Below are positions 35,201-43,790 of a DNA stretch of 64,000 nucleotides, in pieces. The position numbers and the translations under genes were made by a program. Location: the NCBI GenBank assembly GCA_014237395.1, contig JABZFP010000007.1:253680-317679 (forward strand). The letters run 5' to 3'. The stretch comes from Desulfobacteraceae bacterium (GTDB lineage: Bacteria; Desulfobacterota; Desulfobacteria; Desulfobacterales; UBA5852). Within the stretch, counting starts at the first letter, position 1. Each line of letters begins with the position of its first letter. The notes below the pieces were generated by a model, which had not been told where the DNA came from, searched no databases, and saw only the letters and a program-made list of their open reading frames with translations.

Positions 35201-35495
35201 GGGCTATGATGTCGTCGTTGCCCGTGGAGGTAAGGAAGCCGTCGACATGTATCGACAACACCAGTCGCAGATCGATTTGGTCATCCTCGATATCATCATG
35301 CCCGATTTAAGCGGCGGCGAAGTTTTTGATCGTCTTCTGGATATGAACCCCCGTGTCAAGGTCTTGCTCTCCAGTGGCTACAGCATTGAAGATCAGGCGG
35401 CGGAAATCATGCGTCGCGGTTGCGACGGGTTCATCCAGAAGCCTTTTCAGATGGAACAACTGCACCGCAGCATCAGAGAGATCGTGGGGGGGTAG
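32229..35495 (+). CDS. hybrid sensor histidine kinase (dCache-HAMP-PAS-PAS-HisKA-HATPase-REC)
   Basis: A 1088-residue membrane sensor. One transmembrane segment at about 5-27, a large periplasmic dCache-like domain (about 35-350, with RQRPWYIKAMQEK and TIAGPTYTDDGRLKGIVGVDI), a second membrane segment near 355-375, HAMP to about 420, two PAS domains (about 425-540 and 590-700), a coiled coil between them, then HisKA with LAGGVAHDFNNLL (phospho-His near 732), an HATPase_c domain (GTGLGLASAFGI) and a C-terminal receiver (LLVDDEHAILDAC; phospho-Asp near 1020 in VILDIIMPD; Lys in IQKPF). ATG 32229 has TAAGGA upstream. The ligand is unknown; dCache domains often bind amino acids or organic acids. 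Confidence 0.92.
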   Translation: MKVSIRWVLILGSLAMIWVTQVITISTSYVSSQRVLLTHAQDIMRNIADLAMAQAESHLIHAESAANLTKRLLTSNVVGRAQDRMTELERYFQDQLAVYPHFAGIYLGEPSGDFFDVRRDETRGQGGTRTKISLHANGQKETRLLWRDDKQQIVERQMMHDDVYDPRQRPWYIKAMQEKRIVWTDPYIFFTSQKPGITIAGPTYTDDGRLKGIVGVDIEIDELSLFISKLRIGKNGRAFMLNRNGDVVAFPDLAKLRYKDPAEGQTYRLAKIDELDDVLSRKAFDAMGLQFDDDRPFTLEQPRFGRFDHAGQTYHTMFTPFTEHQWPWVIGVYVPEDDYIGVIKDNRRANIIVTLICSVAATIFGLWLARGIIRPVAGMAEEAQAIRRKDFHHQVPTDSIYREIQATADSLSELKAALLRSKEKYRSIYDNIQDIYYESDMAGTLLEISPSVEKQTQYTREELLGESVYRLYQDPSQRDTLLQVFYDQGQVTDYELTIRDKDDTLLFCSINARLLRAADGTPERMVGSLRIINDRKQAEQELETYRRELETLVDDRTADLQAANQKLLQEIEQRKDIEEALRKSEGRYRTVLEDIEEGYFECDLEGRLTFFNDPLCHILGFHRAELMGMDGRHFMSEASAQKISAQFRMITAEGDAVKVTELDVFRRDRAHRTMEISASLIFDRHGNPTGHRGLVRDVTERLQAERERRRMELKFQQVQRLKGLGTLAGGVAHDFNNLLMGIQGNVSVLLLDCPPGSELDEHLQSIQQCVESGAKLTQQLLGFARGGKYVVEPTDLNSIVRSTSLLFGRTRKEIIIFENYEDEIWAVNVDQKQIEQVLLNIYINAWQAMQDGGELYLRTENVLLDGQRGKFFHVVPGKYVKISIKDTGGGMDEATMQRIFEPFFTTKEIGTGTGLGLASAFGIIKSHSGFIDVQSRPGNGATFTIYLPATDEEVQVSEKKVVELVPGTETILLVDDEHAILDACSSMLKRLGYDVVVARGGKEAVDMYRQHQSQIDLVILDIIMPDLSGGEVFDRLLDMNPRVKVLLSSGYSIEDQAAEIMRRGCDGFIQKPFQMEQLHRSIREIVGG

Positions 35496-35537
35496 AGGGC
35501 GCGCGGGACGACGCCGAAGAATGCTGCGAGGCCCAAC

Positions 35538-35564
35538 TAAAAAGGGGCGGCAAAGCCGCCCCTT
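35538..35564 (-). terminator. rho-independent terminator after tRNA-Ala
   Basis: On the minus strand a 7-bp GC stem (GGGGCGG 35550-35544 against CCGCCCC 35562-35556) with a five-base loop is followed by a T run (35543-35539). It lies 10 bases after the tRNA-Ala 3' end. Confidence 0.8.
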
Positions 35565-35573
35565 GAGATCGAA

Positions 35574-35649
35574 TGGTGGAGCTGAGGGGACTTGAACCCC
35601 TGGCCTCATGACTGCCAGTCATGCGCTCTCCCAGCTGAGCTACAGCCCC
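35574..35649 (-). tRNA. tRNA-Ala(GGC)
   Basis: A 76-base cloverleaf including an encoded CCA end. Acceptor stem GGGGCTG pairs with CAGCTCC and contains the G3-U70 alanine identity pair; the anticodon loop is CTGGCAG with anticodon GGC; T loop reads GTTCAAG in a GGGG stem. It sits antisense to the flanking genes with its own promoter and terminator. Confidence 0.96.
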
Positions 35650-35665
35650 ATTTCAGTAAGCGCGA

Positions 35666-35694
35666 AAGCTAACAGAGTCTGTAAACGCTGTCAA
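35666..35694 (-). promoter_or_regulatory. promoter of tRNA-Ala
   Basis: Minus strand TTGACA (35694-35689), 17-base spacer, TAGCTT (35671-35666), 16 bases before the mature tRNA 5' end. A perfect -35 element at ideal spacing. Confidence 0.65.
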
Positions 35695-35779
35695 TATTTA
35701 TTTTGGCGGCCTTCCGCCACGGTGCGTGACTACAAACACGCCCGGCCAGAATCCGCCCTCCATGACGGGTGCAATTTTA

Positions 35780-35808
35780 TTGACAAAAAATGTTGTAAAA
35801 CCTATTAA
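35780..35808 (+). promoter_or_regulatory. sigma-70-like promoter upstream of ppiD
   Basis: TTGACA (35780-35785), 17-base spacer, TATTAA (35803-35808). It gives a leader of about 150 bases before the PpiD start codon; I recognise no regulatory structure in that leader. Confidence 0.6.
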
Positions 35809-35963
35809 GAACGTTTGCAATTTTCAATCAACAGACCTCTCTTGCGACGTGGAATCCAAGCGGGTGGATCGCCTCGCCCGGGTCTGAAAAATCTTGCGGC
35901 ATGAAATATTACAGCGTGCGGGTCGGGTTGCTACCGCAACCGGATCATTGAGAAAGGATGGTT

Positions 35964-37856
35964 ATGCTCACTCAGATGCGGAAGAATGTCGGCAGTTGGA
36001 TCATTAAATTACTGCTCGGCGCGATCGTGGTCGTCTTTATCCTGTGGGGGGTGGGACCCGATCAGAAAAACCCCAACGCGATCGTTGCGACAGTTGACGG
36101 CCAACCCATCGGGTATATGGAATTCAGCCGAACCTACCAGAATTTATTGGAAAACGTGCGCCGTCAGTTCGGGGATAGCGTCAATGAGGAAATGATCAAC
36201 GCCCTCAATCTGAAGGAGCAGGCTGTCAATCAACTGGTGGATCGCCGCGTCATTCTCAATGCGGCGGATAAAATGGGGTTCGAGGTCACCGACGAAGAAC
36301 TGGCAATGTCAATCGCCGATATCCCTGCCTTTCAGTCCGAGAGTGGATTTAATACCGCAGCCTACCAACAGGTCCTGAGCCGAATGGGCCTGACCCCCGA
36401 AGCTTTCGAAACCCTGCAGCGGGAAGATCTGCTGATCCAGAAAGTCAATGACTTTATTGGCCGCACCGTGAATGTGTCCGCTCATGAGGCGATCGCCTGG
36501 TATCAATGGCAAAACACCACCATCGATATGGAATATCTCCTTGTCGATCCGGCGCGCTATACGGACATCGCGGTGGATGACGAAAGTCAACGCACTTTTT
36601 TTGAGGCGAACAAAGACAACTACCAAACCGCACCCAAAATCAAGGCCCGCTATCTGGTTTTGCGACCGGCCGATTATCGATCCCGTGTACGGCTTGAAGA
36701 TGACGAGATCAAAACCTATTACGAAGAAAACCAGGGTGAATTCTATTCGCCGGAGACGGTTGAAGCGCGTCATATTCTTATCAAGCTGGATAAGGACGCT
36801 GATGAAAAAACCGTTGAAGCGGCCCGCGCGCGGGCCGTCGCTATTCATGACCGCATCCTCAAAGGCGAAGATTTTGCCGAACTGGCTAAAGAGCTGTCCG
36901 AGGGACCGTCCAAATCACAGGGGGGGTATCTGGGAGCGTTCGGTCGCGGCCGTATGGTGAAGCCTTTCGAAGACCAGGCGTTCGCTATGCAGACCGGTGA
37001 CATCAGCGAACCGATTCGAACGGATTTCGGCTGGCACATCATTAAAGTGGAAAAACACAACGAGGCGCAAACCTTGTCGCTGGCGGCATCACAGGATAAG
37101 ATTCGCGGTCAGTTGAGCGACAAAAAGGCACGGGCCCTCGCGTTGGAAGATGCCGAATCCGCATATGACATGTCTTACGGCGGGGACGACCTGCTGGCGG
37201 CGGCTCAGCGTTTGGGGGTTGCCGTAACCACCACCGATGCTCTGGCGCGCAACGATACCGTTCCGGGTGTTGCCGATCCCGAGAAGTTCCTATCGACGGC
37301 CTTCAGCCTGGATGCCATGGTCGTCAGTGATGTTCAGGAATTAGGCGATGGGTTCTACATCATTCAGACTCTTGAAAAAATCCCCTCCCAGATCCCGGCG
37401 TTTGAAACGGTTCAGGAACGCGTGCAGCAGGATTTGTTATCAGAGAAGCAGTGGACTCAGGCCGAAGCCGACGCACAGGAAATGTTGCAGGCCTTGCGTG
37501 ACGGTGCTGTCATGGCTGAAGTGGGGCAGGCCCGGGGCATTACCCCCCGGACGACGGGGTGGTTTAAGCGGGGAGACGCCATACCGGACGTCGGGTTCGA
37601 GCCGGCGTTGGCGGCAGCGGCATTCAACCTGTCTTCGGACGATCCTTACGCAGCCAAACCGGTGCGCGGGACGAAAGGCGTCTTTGTTTTCCGTTATGTC
37701 GATCGCCAGATCCCGGATGCCCAGTCCGATGCGGCCGAGTTGGGTGCCATCCAGGAACAACTGCGGCAGCGCAAGCAGCGGGAAATCTATGGGAACTGGA
37801 TGACGCAAGCCCGCAACCAGACCGAAATTGAGATTGAGCATGCCCTGCTGAAGTAG
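35964..37856 (+). CDS. ppiD: periplasmic peptidyl-prolyl isomerase PpiD/SurA-type
   Basis: A 630-residue chaperone anchored by an N-terminal membrane segment (residues 13-33, IKLLLGAIVVVFILWGVGP) and facing the periplasm. Residues 35-200 form the SurA_N-like chaperone domain, residues about 260-360 the parvulin isomerase domain (VEARHILIKLD, then GGYLGAFGRGRMVKPFEDQAF and DFGWHIIKVEKH), and a second degenerate parvulin-like domain follows. PpiD assists folding of secreted and outer-membrane proteins near the Sec translocon. ATG 35964 is chosen because GAAAGG lies six bases upstream; ATG 35958 abuts the Shine-Dalgarno too closely. Confidence 0.88.
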   Translation: MLTQMRKNVGSWIIKLLLGAIVVVFILWGVGPDQKNPNAIVATVDGQPIGYMEFSRTYQNLLENVRRQFGDSVNEEMINALNLKEQAVNQLVDRRVILNAADKMGFEVTDEELAMSIADIPAFQSESGFNTAAYQQVLSRMGLTPEAFETLQREDLLIQKVNDFIGRTVNVSAHEAIAWYQWQNTTIDMEYLLVDPARYTDIAVDDESQRTFFEANKDNYQTAPKIKARYLVLRPADYRSRVRLEDDEIKTYYEENQGEFYSPETVEARHILIKLDKDADEKTVEAARARAVAIHDRILKGEDFAELAKELSEGPSKSQGGYLGAFGRGRMVKPFEDQAFAMQTGDISEPIRTDFGWHIIKVEKHNEAQTLSLAASQDKIRGQLSDKKARALALEDAESAYDMSYGGDDLLAAAQRLGVAVTTTDALARNDTVPGVADPEKFLSTAFSLDAMVVSDVQELGDGFYIIQTLEKIPSQIPAFETVQERVQQDLLSEKQWTQAEADAQEMLQALRDGAVMAEVGQARGITPRTTGWFKRGDAIPDVGFEPALAAAAFNLSSDDPYAAKPVRGTKGVFVFRYVDRQIPDAQSDAAELGAIQEQLRQRKQREIYGNWMTQARNQTEIEIEHALLK

Positions 37857-37929
37857 GCGGCGAGGGGTGAGGTCAAAAATCCTGGATTGACGCTGCGAAG
37901 CGGCATCTTTTTGTTCGGAGACACTGACT

Positions 37930-38166
37930 ATGGCCACAAAAAAAAAGAAAGCCGTCAACGTAAAGACCTTTACCATAAAGAAATGTCCTTATTGCTACAG
38001 CCATCTGGCGGTCAATGTGATGCGATGCGACCGGTGCGGTAAACGGGTGGGGCCGGTGGAATCATCCGGGTGGGCTAAAAAGACGATCGATTGGAAAGCC
38101 TACATCACGGCGCTGGTTGCAGCGATTATCTTTATCACTTTTTTCTGGTGGGCCTTCATGCGTTAG
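37930..38166 (+). CDS. small zinc-ribbon membrane protein
   Basis: A 78-residue protein with a lysine-rich start, a zinc-ribbon pattern (CPYCYSHLAVNVMRCDRCG, two C-x2-C pairs at residues 19-22 and 34-37) and one C-terminal transmembrane segment (about 56-75). It follows ppiD by 73 bases and has GGAG upstream of ATG. Family and role not recognised; such proteins are often membrane-tethered scaffold or metal-binding modules. Confidence 0.65.
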   Translation: MATKKKKAVNVKTFTIKKCPYCYSHLAVNVMRCDRCGKRVGPVESSGWAKKTIDWKAYITALVAAIIFITFFWWAFMR

Positions 38167-38256
38167 GCGGCAAGGCTTTTCGACGCTTTTTCCCCTTGGT
38201 AGCCGCTGAAAAAAGACGGCGCCATGCGGGAGATTCTTGGTCTCCCCAATAAACAA

Positions 38257-38928
38257 TCAACGGGCGAGCATCGCGCGCATCATATCGCCGGCGTTTTCAG
38301 CATGGTCGGCAATCGAGCCGATGGTCTCGGCCAGCCGAACCATGTGGAAAACCGTCACCGGGTCGATGTCCATGTTGAAGACCCGTCGTTTTATTTCCGC
38401 TTCGGCCTTGTCCGCCTCATGCTCCTGGGATCTGACGCGACGGATAATTTCTTTGACGGCGACCCGCTGTTTTTCAGAGTACGTTTCGAAATAGAGTTTT
38501 GCCCCTGCGACCATACGGCTCAATTCTTCCAACGGATCAACCACGGCGTCCACCAGCAGAAAAACATATTTCTCCAGTTCCGGTGGGATCCCTGGTTCGC
38601 TCCGGTACGAAATCCAGTTCAAGGCGTCCTTGACCGCATCCAGGACCTGGTCCTGCTCCCGCAGGTAGCGAAATAACTGGAATTTGCTGACAGGCATCAT
38701 GGTGCCGATGGGCAGGTGGCCCCGGATGCGCCGCTTGATGTTGTCGGCCTGATTTTCGAGCTTGCTGACCTCACTGCGAAGCTCCTCGAACTGCCGGCAG
38801 CGATCGGAGACATGGCATTCGATGGCCTGCTGGAAGGCCCAGGCGCATTCTTTCACCTTCTCGGCGTGCTCCAGAAGGCCTTCAAAAGGCGAGGTGACAA
38901 AAAGGGATAAAAAGGGAATTCGCATCAC
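38257..38928 (-). CDS. PhoU-like DUF47 protein partner of the phosphate transporter
   Basis: A 223-residue, mostly helical protein of the TIGR00153/DUF47 family: starts IPFLSLFVTSPFEGLLEHAEKV and contains EHEADKAEAEIKRRVFN, a pattern of acidic residues that binds metal in PhoU-like folds. These proteins are routinely encoded with PiT-type transporters and are thought to regulate them. Here the start is 15 bases after the transporter stop in the same direction. Confidence 0.88.
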   Translation of the reverse strand: MMRIPFLSLFVTSPFEGLLEHAEKVKECAWAFQQAIECHVSDRCRQFEELRSEVSKLENQADNIKRRIRGHLPIGTMMPVSKFQLFRYLREQDQVLDAVKDALNWISYRSEPGIPPELEKYVFLLVDAVVDPLEELSRMVAGAKLYFETYSEKQRVAVKEIIRRVRSQEHEADKAEAEIKRRVFNMDIDPVTVFHMVRLAETIGSIADHAENAGDMMRAMLAR

Positions 38929-38943
38929 GATCTCCTTTATCGA

Positions 38944-40167
38944 CTACATTATCAGTTCCAGTAGTTTGAACACGATCATGCTGGTCAGTGCCGCGGCCGG
39001 TACGGTCAGAATCCAGTAGAGAACAATTTTATAGAGGATCCTGAAGTTTACCGCCTCGATCCCCCGCGCCAGACCAACGCCCATGACACCCCCCACGGCC
39101 GCATGGGTAGTGGAAACGGGTAACCCCAATTTGGACGCGATCAACACCGTTGTCGCCGCGGCAAAATCGACCGCGAACCCACGTGTATTTGTCAGCGTCG
39201 TAATCTTATTGCCGATGGTATCCATGACGCGGTGGCCGGCCATGCCGATGCCGCAAGCGATACCAACGCCGCCGAAAAGTAAAAGATAGATCGGGACCGG
39301 CACCTGAACCCCGACCGTGCCGGTTTTGACCAGGAAATAGATCACGGCCAGCGGGCCGATGGCATTGGCAACGTCGTTGGCCCCCTGGGCCAGCGCCACG
39401 TAACATGAGGTGCCGATCTGGATTTTCCGGAATATCTCTTCGGTGCCGTTCTCGTCGTTCGGGACGAATCGTGTGAGCAGGAGCCGGCCAACAAGACCGA
39501 AAAGCAATGCGATGATCATGCCCGTCAGAATGGCCGCAGGCGTTCCGAGGGAGAGCGTTTTCCCAAGAGGGGTTTTGAACAGAAACGAGAGAACGACCAC
39601 AAAGACGGTCAATCCGATGAAGACCGGAGAGAGCATGAGCGCCCAGCGGAAGGCGTCTCTTTTGCGGAGAACGAATTTGACAATGGTGTTAAACATGCTC
39701 CAGGCAATGATCAGGCTGAAGATTGGGGATATGACCCAACTGGCAATCACAGCACCCAGTTTGCCCCAGTTGATGACGGCAAATCCTCCGGCCATGATGC
39801 CAAATCCGATCATGGCGCCAACGATGGAATGGGTGGTGGATACGGGCAGCGATTTCCAGGTGGCGAAGCTGACCCACAGGGCGGCCGCCAGTAAGGCCGA
39901 AAACGCGCCAATCAGTGCCAGGTGAGGATCCGACAGGACCTCGGTTGATACGATTCCCTTGCGGATGGTGTTGGTGACCTGGGCACCGATGAACGTCGCC
40001 CCGACACAATTTAAAATGCCGGCAATAAAGATGGCCTGACGAATGGTGATGGCTTTGGCACCCACGGCGGACGCCATTGAATTCGCAACGTCATTCGCTC
40101 CGATATTCCATGACATATAGAAGCCAACAATATACCCCAGAACAAGGACCATTGATTCAGACAGCAT
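38944..40167 (-). CDS. pit: inorganic phosphate transporter, PiT family
   Basis: A 407-residue inner-membrane protein with about ten to eleven hydrophobic segments and the duplicated PiT signature: GANDVANSMASAVGAKAIT near residue 24 and GANDVANAIGPLAVI near residue 267. Paired LPVSTTHSIVGAMIGFG and LPVSTTHAAVGGVMGVG motifs also show the internal duplication. Moves phosphate (as metal phosphate) with protons or sodium. Forms a unit with the DUF47 gene downstream, and lies 30 bases after the helicase stop, so all three may be read from one transcript. Confidence 0.93.
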   Translation of the reverse strand: MLSESMVLVLGYIVGFYMSWNIGANDVANSMASAVGAKAITIRQAIFIAGILNCVGATFIGAQVTNTIRKGIVSTEVLSDPHLALIGAFSALLAAALWVSFATWKSLPVSTTHSIVGAMIGFGIMAGGFAVINWGKLGAVIASWVISPIFSLIIAWSMFNTIVKFVLRKRDAFRWALMLSPVFIGLTVFVVVLSFLFKTPLGKTLSLGTPAAILTGMIIALLFGLVGRLLLTRFVPNDENGTEEIFRKIQIGTSCYVALAQGANDVANAIGPLAVIYFLVKTGTVGVQVPVPIYLLLFGGVGIACGIGMAGHRVMDTIGNKITTLTNTRGFAVDFAAATTVLIASKLGLPVSTTHAAVGGVMGVGLARGIEAVNFRILYKIVLYWILTVPAAALTSMIVFKLLELIM

Positions 40168-40197
40168 GACGGCTATTCCCGAATATCATTTCCTGAT

Positions 40198-42138
40198 CTA
40201 CCAAAGGTTGCCGGCGTGACGTTCCAGAATACCCTCCGGCAGATCCGCAAGAAAGCGGGATGGCTGACTCAACAGCATGCCGGACATCCGGTCATACACT
40301 TGGCCGGGGCACATGAAATAGAGTTGTTCCCGGGCACGGGTCGAGGCGACGTACATCAACCGCAACTCTTCATCAAGTTGTCCGTCGTTTTCAGTCGCCA
40401 TGAGGGATGGAAACCGCCCATCCAAGGCCCAGAGAATGAATACTGTGTGCCATTCAAGCCCCTTGGCGGAATGCACCGTCGACAGGACCAGATGGTCTTC
40501 CCTGTCGCCGACGGTGCCAAAGGCGCCTGAAACAGTCGTTGTCGGCGGTTCCAGCGTCATATCTTCCAGAAAGCTTTCCAAGCTCTCATATGTTTCCAGA
40601 ATGGCCAGGAGTTGTTCAAGGTCGCGGGTGCGTTTGGGATAGTCGTCGAAGCGTTGTTTCAGTATCGGCAGGTAATAGGCCAGGATGTGCTCACCCTGAC
40701 CTCCTGGTGATAGCGTCGCGTCGTCGATTGTCGCCAGGACGTCCTTCAGGCGCTGGACATCCGGTTTGGTGGCCAGTTTGGATTGGTCTTCAAGGAAGCC
40801 CCGCAGGCCTTGCTTCTGCCGGCAAATATGATCATACAAGGTCTGGGCGGATTTGGGGCCGATTTTGTTGATTTGCAGCAGAATGCGAACCCAGCTCAAC
40901 CGATCGTATGGATTGCAGAGGATGCGCAGATACGCCAGCATATCTTTGATATGGGCGGACTCCATGAATTTGAATCCGCCGTATTTCACATAGGAGATCC
41001 CCTCGCGCGTGAGTTCAACTTCCAGGTCGAAGGCATGGAAGCCGGCACGGAAAAGCACGGCAATGTCGCTAAACGGAATTCCCTGATCGGCCAGCGCCAT
41101 AATTTTATCGACAATAAAACGGGATTGGCTGTTTTCGCTCCCGGTGTGAATCAGCTGGGGGGAATTGCTGCCCCCCCGGTTTGAGAACAGGGTTTTGGGG
41201 TATTTTTCAATGGCCTGGTCGATCAGGCGATTGGTGAGTGCCAATATCGGCTCTGCGCTGCGGTAGTTTTCTTCCAGAGTGATCAAGCGTGTGTCGGGAA
41301 AAAGCGATGGGAAATCCATAATATTGCGGAAATCCGCACCGCGAAAGGAATAGATGCTCTGGGAGTCGTCACCGACGACCATGATATTGTGATGATTTCC
41401 GGCAAGGAGTTGGACAATGCGGGCCTGGACGCGATTGGTGTCCTGGTATTCGTCCACCATGATATGGCGATAGCGTGCGGTAAGGCGCTCGCGGATCGCA
41501 GGGTGCTGATCCAGCAGAAGCCAAAGATTGTTCAGGAGATCATCATAATCCATTAAAGCCTGCTGTTTCTTCATGTCCGTGTAGGCGTCTTGAATCTCAC
41601 GCAAGGCATCCAGATGGGGGAGAAAATGCGGGTACTCCATATCCAGGATGTCTTCCAGCGGGGCATCCTTATTGGCCATCTTGCTGTAAATGTCGGCCAG
41701 CGTCTTCTTGCGGGGGAAAGCACCCAATTTGGGGGCATCCATGTTTTCTTTGACGATATAGCCAATCAAGCTTTCAGCATCCGGGCGATCGATAATGGTG
41801 TACCCGTTGGGGAAATTCAGCGCTGCGGCATAACGTTTGAGGATGGTGTTGGCAAATGAATGAAAGGTTCCACCGGCAATCTGATGACAGCGGGCATCCA
41901 GCAGCTGGCTGGCGCGTTGGAGCATCTCTCCGGCCGCCTTACGGGTAAACGTCAGCAACAGAATGGATTCCGGTGGATGGCCTTCCTCCACCAAACGTGC
42001 TGCCCGATAGGTGAGCGTTCGGGTTTTGCCGCTACCTGCACCGGCGATAACCAACAGCGGGCCGTCATCATGAAAAACCGCCTCAAATTGAGCCGCATTC
42101 AATTCTGTTCGGAATCGATCCCTAAGCGCCTGTTCCAT
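40198..42138 (-). CDS. UvrD/Rep/PcrA-type ATP-dependent DNA helicase
   Basis: Superfamily 1A 3'-5' helicase of 646 residues. Motifs: Q-motif LNAAQFEAV, Walker A GAGSGKTRTLTYRAA, motif Ia TFTRKAAGEM, motif II VDEYQDTN, motif III VVGDDSQSIYSFRGAD, motif IV ENYRS, motif V TVHSAKGLEWHTVF and motif VI LRLMYVASTRAREQL. Size is closer to Rep than to UvrD. Used in repair or replication restart. ATG 42138 is preferred to a TTG at 42156. The C-terminal PcrA/UvrD tail is absent. Upstream lies a 700-base gap. Confidence 0.88.
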   Translation of the reverse strand: MEQALRDRFRTELNAAQFEAVFHDDGPLLVIAGAGSGKTRTLTYRAARLVEEGHPPESILLLTFTRKAAGEMLQRASQLLDARCHQIAGGTFHSFANTILKRYAAALNFPNGYTIIDRPDAESLIGYIVKENMDAPKLGAFPRKKTLADIYSKMANKDAPLEDILDMEYPHFLPHLDALREIQDAYTDMKKQQALMDYDDLLNNLWLLLDQHPAIRERLTARYRHIMVDEYQDTNRVQARIVQLLAGNHHNIMVVGDDSQSIYSFRGADFRNIMDFPSLFPDTRLITLEENYRSAEPILALTNRLIDQAIEKYPKTLFSNRGGSNSPQLIHTGSENSQSRFIVDKIMALADQGIPFSDIAVLFRAGFHAFDLEVELTREGISYVKYGGFKFMESAHIKDMLAYLRILCNPYDRLSWVRILLQINKIGPKSAQTLYDHICRQKQGLRGFLEDQSKLATKPDVQRLKDVLATIDDATLSPGGQGEHILAYYLPILKQRFDDYPKRTRDLEQLLAILETYESLESFLEDMTLEPPTTTVSGAFGTVGDREDHLVLSTVHSAKGLEWHTVFILWALDGRFPSLMATENDGQLDEELRLMYVASTRAREQLYFMCPGQVYDRMSGMLLSQPSRFLADLPEGILERHAGNLW

Positions 42139-42847
42139 GTCGATCGCTTTCTGCAATTTCGGAAAGTTGCCGGCACCTTATCGGCGGTATGGCAAACCAC
42201 AAGCGGTGAATCCCGCATGCCGTCGGAGGCCTTTTGGGGTTACAGGATGGGGCGTCCTTTCGTGCCGCGGGCATCGTCCTAAGGTGCGAGTTCTTCCACA
42301 GGTCCACTGATTTGTCAACAAGGTCAACCCCTCCCTGAGCGACGCAACGATGGGGGCAAATGCCGGCCGATAAAGGGAAGAGATGGCGGGGTCGGCCAGG
42401 ATCAAAAACCGAAGGCGGGCGATGAAGCGATTTCCGCGCAATCCGCAGTAATATGATAAACGTCAACCGTCATCCTGAAACGGCCTTCAAGGGGGAACCA
42501 TGGTAAACGGAAAGGAAATAATCTACTCCCATAGAGAAGCGAAAACAGTTCGATATATTCTTCGAAATGGCGCCATCGCCGTTGTCTCCCTGCGAGATAC
42601 GGCCGCAACGACCATAAAAGAAGAGAGAAAATGGAAAAATAATATAAATAATTCAGCTATCTATATTGTTTCAGGTGTTTTTGTCTTGGCGTACTGCAGG
42701 AAAGCCGCATGGACATTGTATCGCCATTTATCATCGCAGCTAATGTGCTTTTTTTATTGATGATAGAGTTGACTTTATAAATACTTTGTATTAGTTTCGA
42801 CACTGTCAGGCACACATTGAATGAATAGAATAAGGAGGATATGTCAG
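42139..42847. other. long gap between helicase and H1-like genes
   Basis: About 700 bases without a firm gene. The composition shifts from GC-rich to clearly AT-rich after about 42600, rich in A/T runs before the H1-like gene. TTGACT at 42769 and TATAAA at 42774-42780 suggest a promoter region there, but no pair has good spacing. One doubtful small ORF is listed separately. Confidence 0.4.
42500..42760 (+). CDS. possible small hypothetical protein
   Basis: An 86-codon frame with a good ribosome binding site (AAGGGGGA four bases before ATG). The first half (VNGKEIIYSHREAKTVRYILRNGAIAVVSLRD) looks protein-like; the second half is AT-rich and irregular. I recognise no family. Codon use differs from neighbours, so it could be chance or an acquired fragment. 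Confidence 0.25.
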   Translation: MVNGKEIIYSHREAKTVRYILRNGAIAVVSLRDTAATTIKEERKWKNNINNSAIYIVSGVFVLAYCRKAAWTLYRHLSSQLMCFFY

Positions 42848-43393
42848 ATGAAGAAATTAAAAGAGCAGCTGAAAGCGGTATCCAAAGAATTGGTCAAGTT
42901 TTCAAAAAAGGTTGAAGCCGCGGCGGCAAAGGTAGACAAGTTGATGAAGGCGGAAGCTAAAAAGGCCACGGCCAAGAAAGCCGCGACCAAAAAGGTAGCG
43001 GCCAAGAAAGCACCTGCCAAGAAAGCACCTGCCAAGAAAAAGCCTGCCAAGAAAGCAGCAGCGAAAAAACCGGCGGCCAAAAAGACGGTAGCTAAGAAAA
43101 CGACGGCGAAGAAACCGGCCGCCAAGAAAACCGTGGCAAAGAAGACTGCGGCGAAAAAGCCTGCTGCCAAAAAGAAAGTAACAAAGGCTGCTCCAAAAAA
43201 ACCGGCTGCCAAGAAAGCAACTGTGCTTGACGCTGTGTTTGACGTCATTGGAAAATCCAGTAACGGCGCGACAATTGCCCATCTTAAGCAAAAAACAGGG
43301 CTTTCTCCCCGCCAGTTAAGCAACGCGCTGTACAAGCTTTCGACCCGAGGCAAGATCGTTGCTCAATCACGAGGGCTCTATGTAAAAAAATAA
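42848..43393 (+). CDS. histone H1-like lysine/alanine-rich protein with C-terminal winged-helix-like segment
   Basis: A 181-residue basic protein. Residues 1-38 are a charged helix ([20 protein letters not shown]), residues about 40-123 are made of repeated KKxAAKK/KKPAAKK units typical of eukaryotic H1 tails and bacterial HC1/AlgP-like proteins, and residues 125-181 form a compact domain ([39 protein letters not shown] split over helices, then [14 protein letters not shown]) resembling a winged helix. AAGGAGG lies ten bases before ATG 42848; nine upstream codons of the open frame are not needed. Expected to bind DNA without much sequence preference and compact or bridge it. A strong terminator follows 135 bases downstream. 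Confidence 0.8.
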   Translation: MKKLKEQLKAVSKELVKFSKKVEAAAAKVDKLMKAEAKKATAKKAATKKVAAKKAPAKKAPAKKKPAKKAAAKKPAAKKTVAKKTTAKKPAAKKTVAKKTAAKKPAAKKKVTKAAPKKPAAKKATVLDAVFDVIGKSSNGATIAHLKQKTGLSPRQLSNALYKLSTRGKIVAQSRGLYVKK

Positions 43394-43790
43394 GGATGGA
43401 TGGCGGGCTCCGGATTCGCGTTTTTCTGCCGGAAGACCGGATGTCGGCTTAGCACGTTCAAGATCCAAAAGAATGAAAGTGCGACAACGCATTATGCTTT
43501 AGCAAACGCTATTGACCGATTTAGAATAAAAGCCTGTTTCCTCATCGTGAGGAAGCGGGCTTTTATCGTTGAAGGGAATGATGCTTTTTTTGCCGGCCAC
43601 CGGTGATGAGGCGGCCGGCATTTATTCCTTGAAAATCGCGCCGCCTTTCTGCGGAATTATGGTATCCCGAGGTTGTCATCCGTCCGTCAATCATTATCGT
43701 TTAGCTGTCGGTTGCCTGCGCCAATCCTGTTGCGGCAGTGCGGTCGTCGTCGGTTTTTCTATTTTCAACAATGACATGGAAAGGTGTGCG
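43394..43790. other. intergenic stretch after the H1-like gene
   Basis: About 400 bases with no gene apart from the terminator at 43528-43564. The in-frame codons upstream of the M16 peptidase start (43569-43790) lack a ribosome site and a signal peptide position that makes sense, so they are treated as untranslated. Confidence 0.5.
43528..43564 (+). terminator. rho-independent terminator
   Basis: Stem of about 14 pairs (AGCCTGTTTCCTCA 43531-43544 against TGAGGAAGCGGGCT 43548-43561, one G-T pair and one mismatch) with a three-base loop, flanked by AAAA and TTTT, so it can work in both directions. It probably ends the H1-like transcript. Confidence 0.8.

Noticed and set aside
42844..43353. 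Hydrophobic minus-strand ORF over the lysine-rich gene
   Set aside because: Reverse complement of KKAAAK repeats gives F/L/A-rich sequence; the plus-strand gene has the ribosome binding site.
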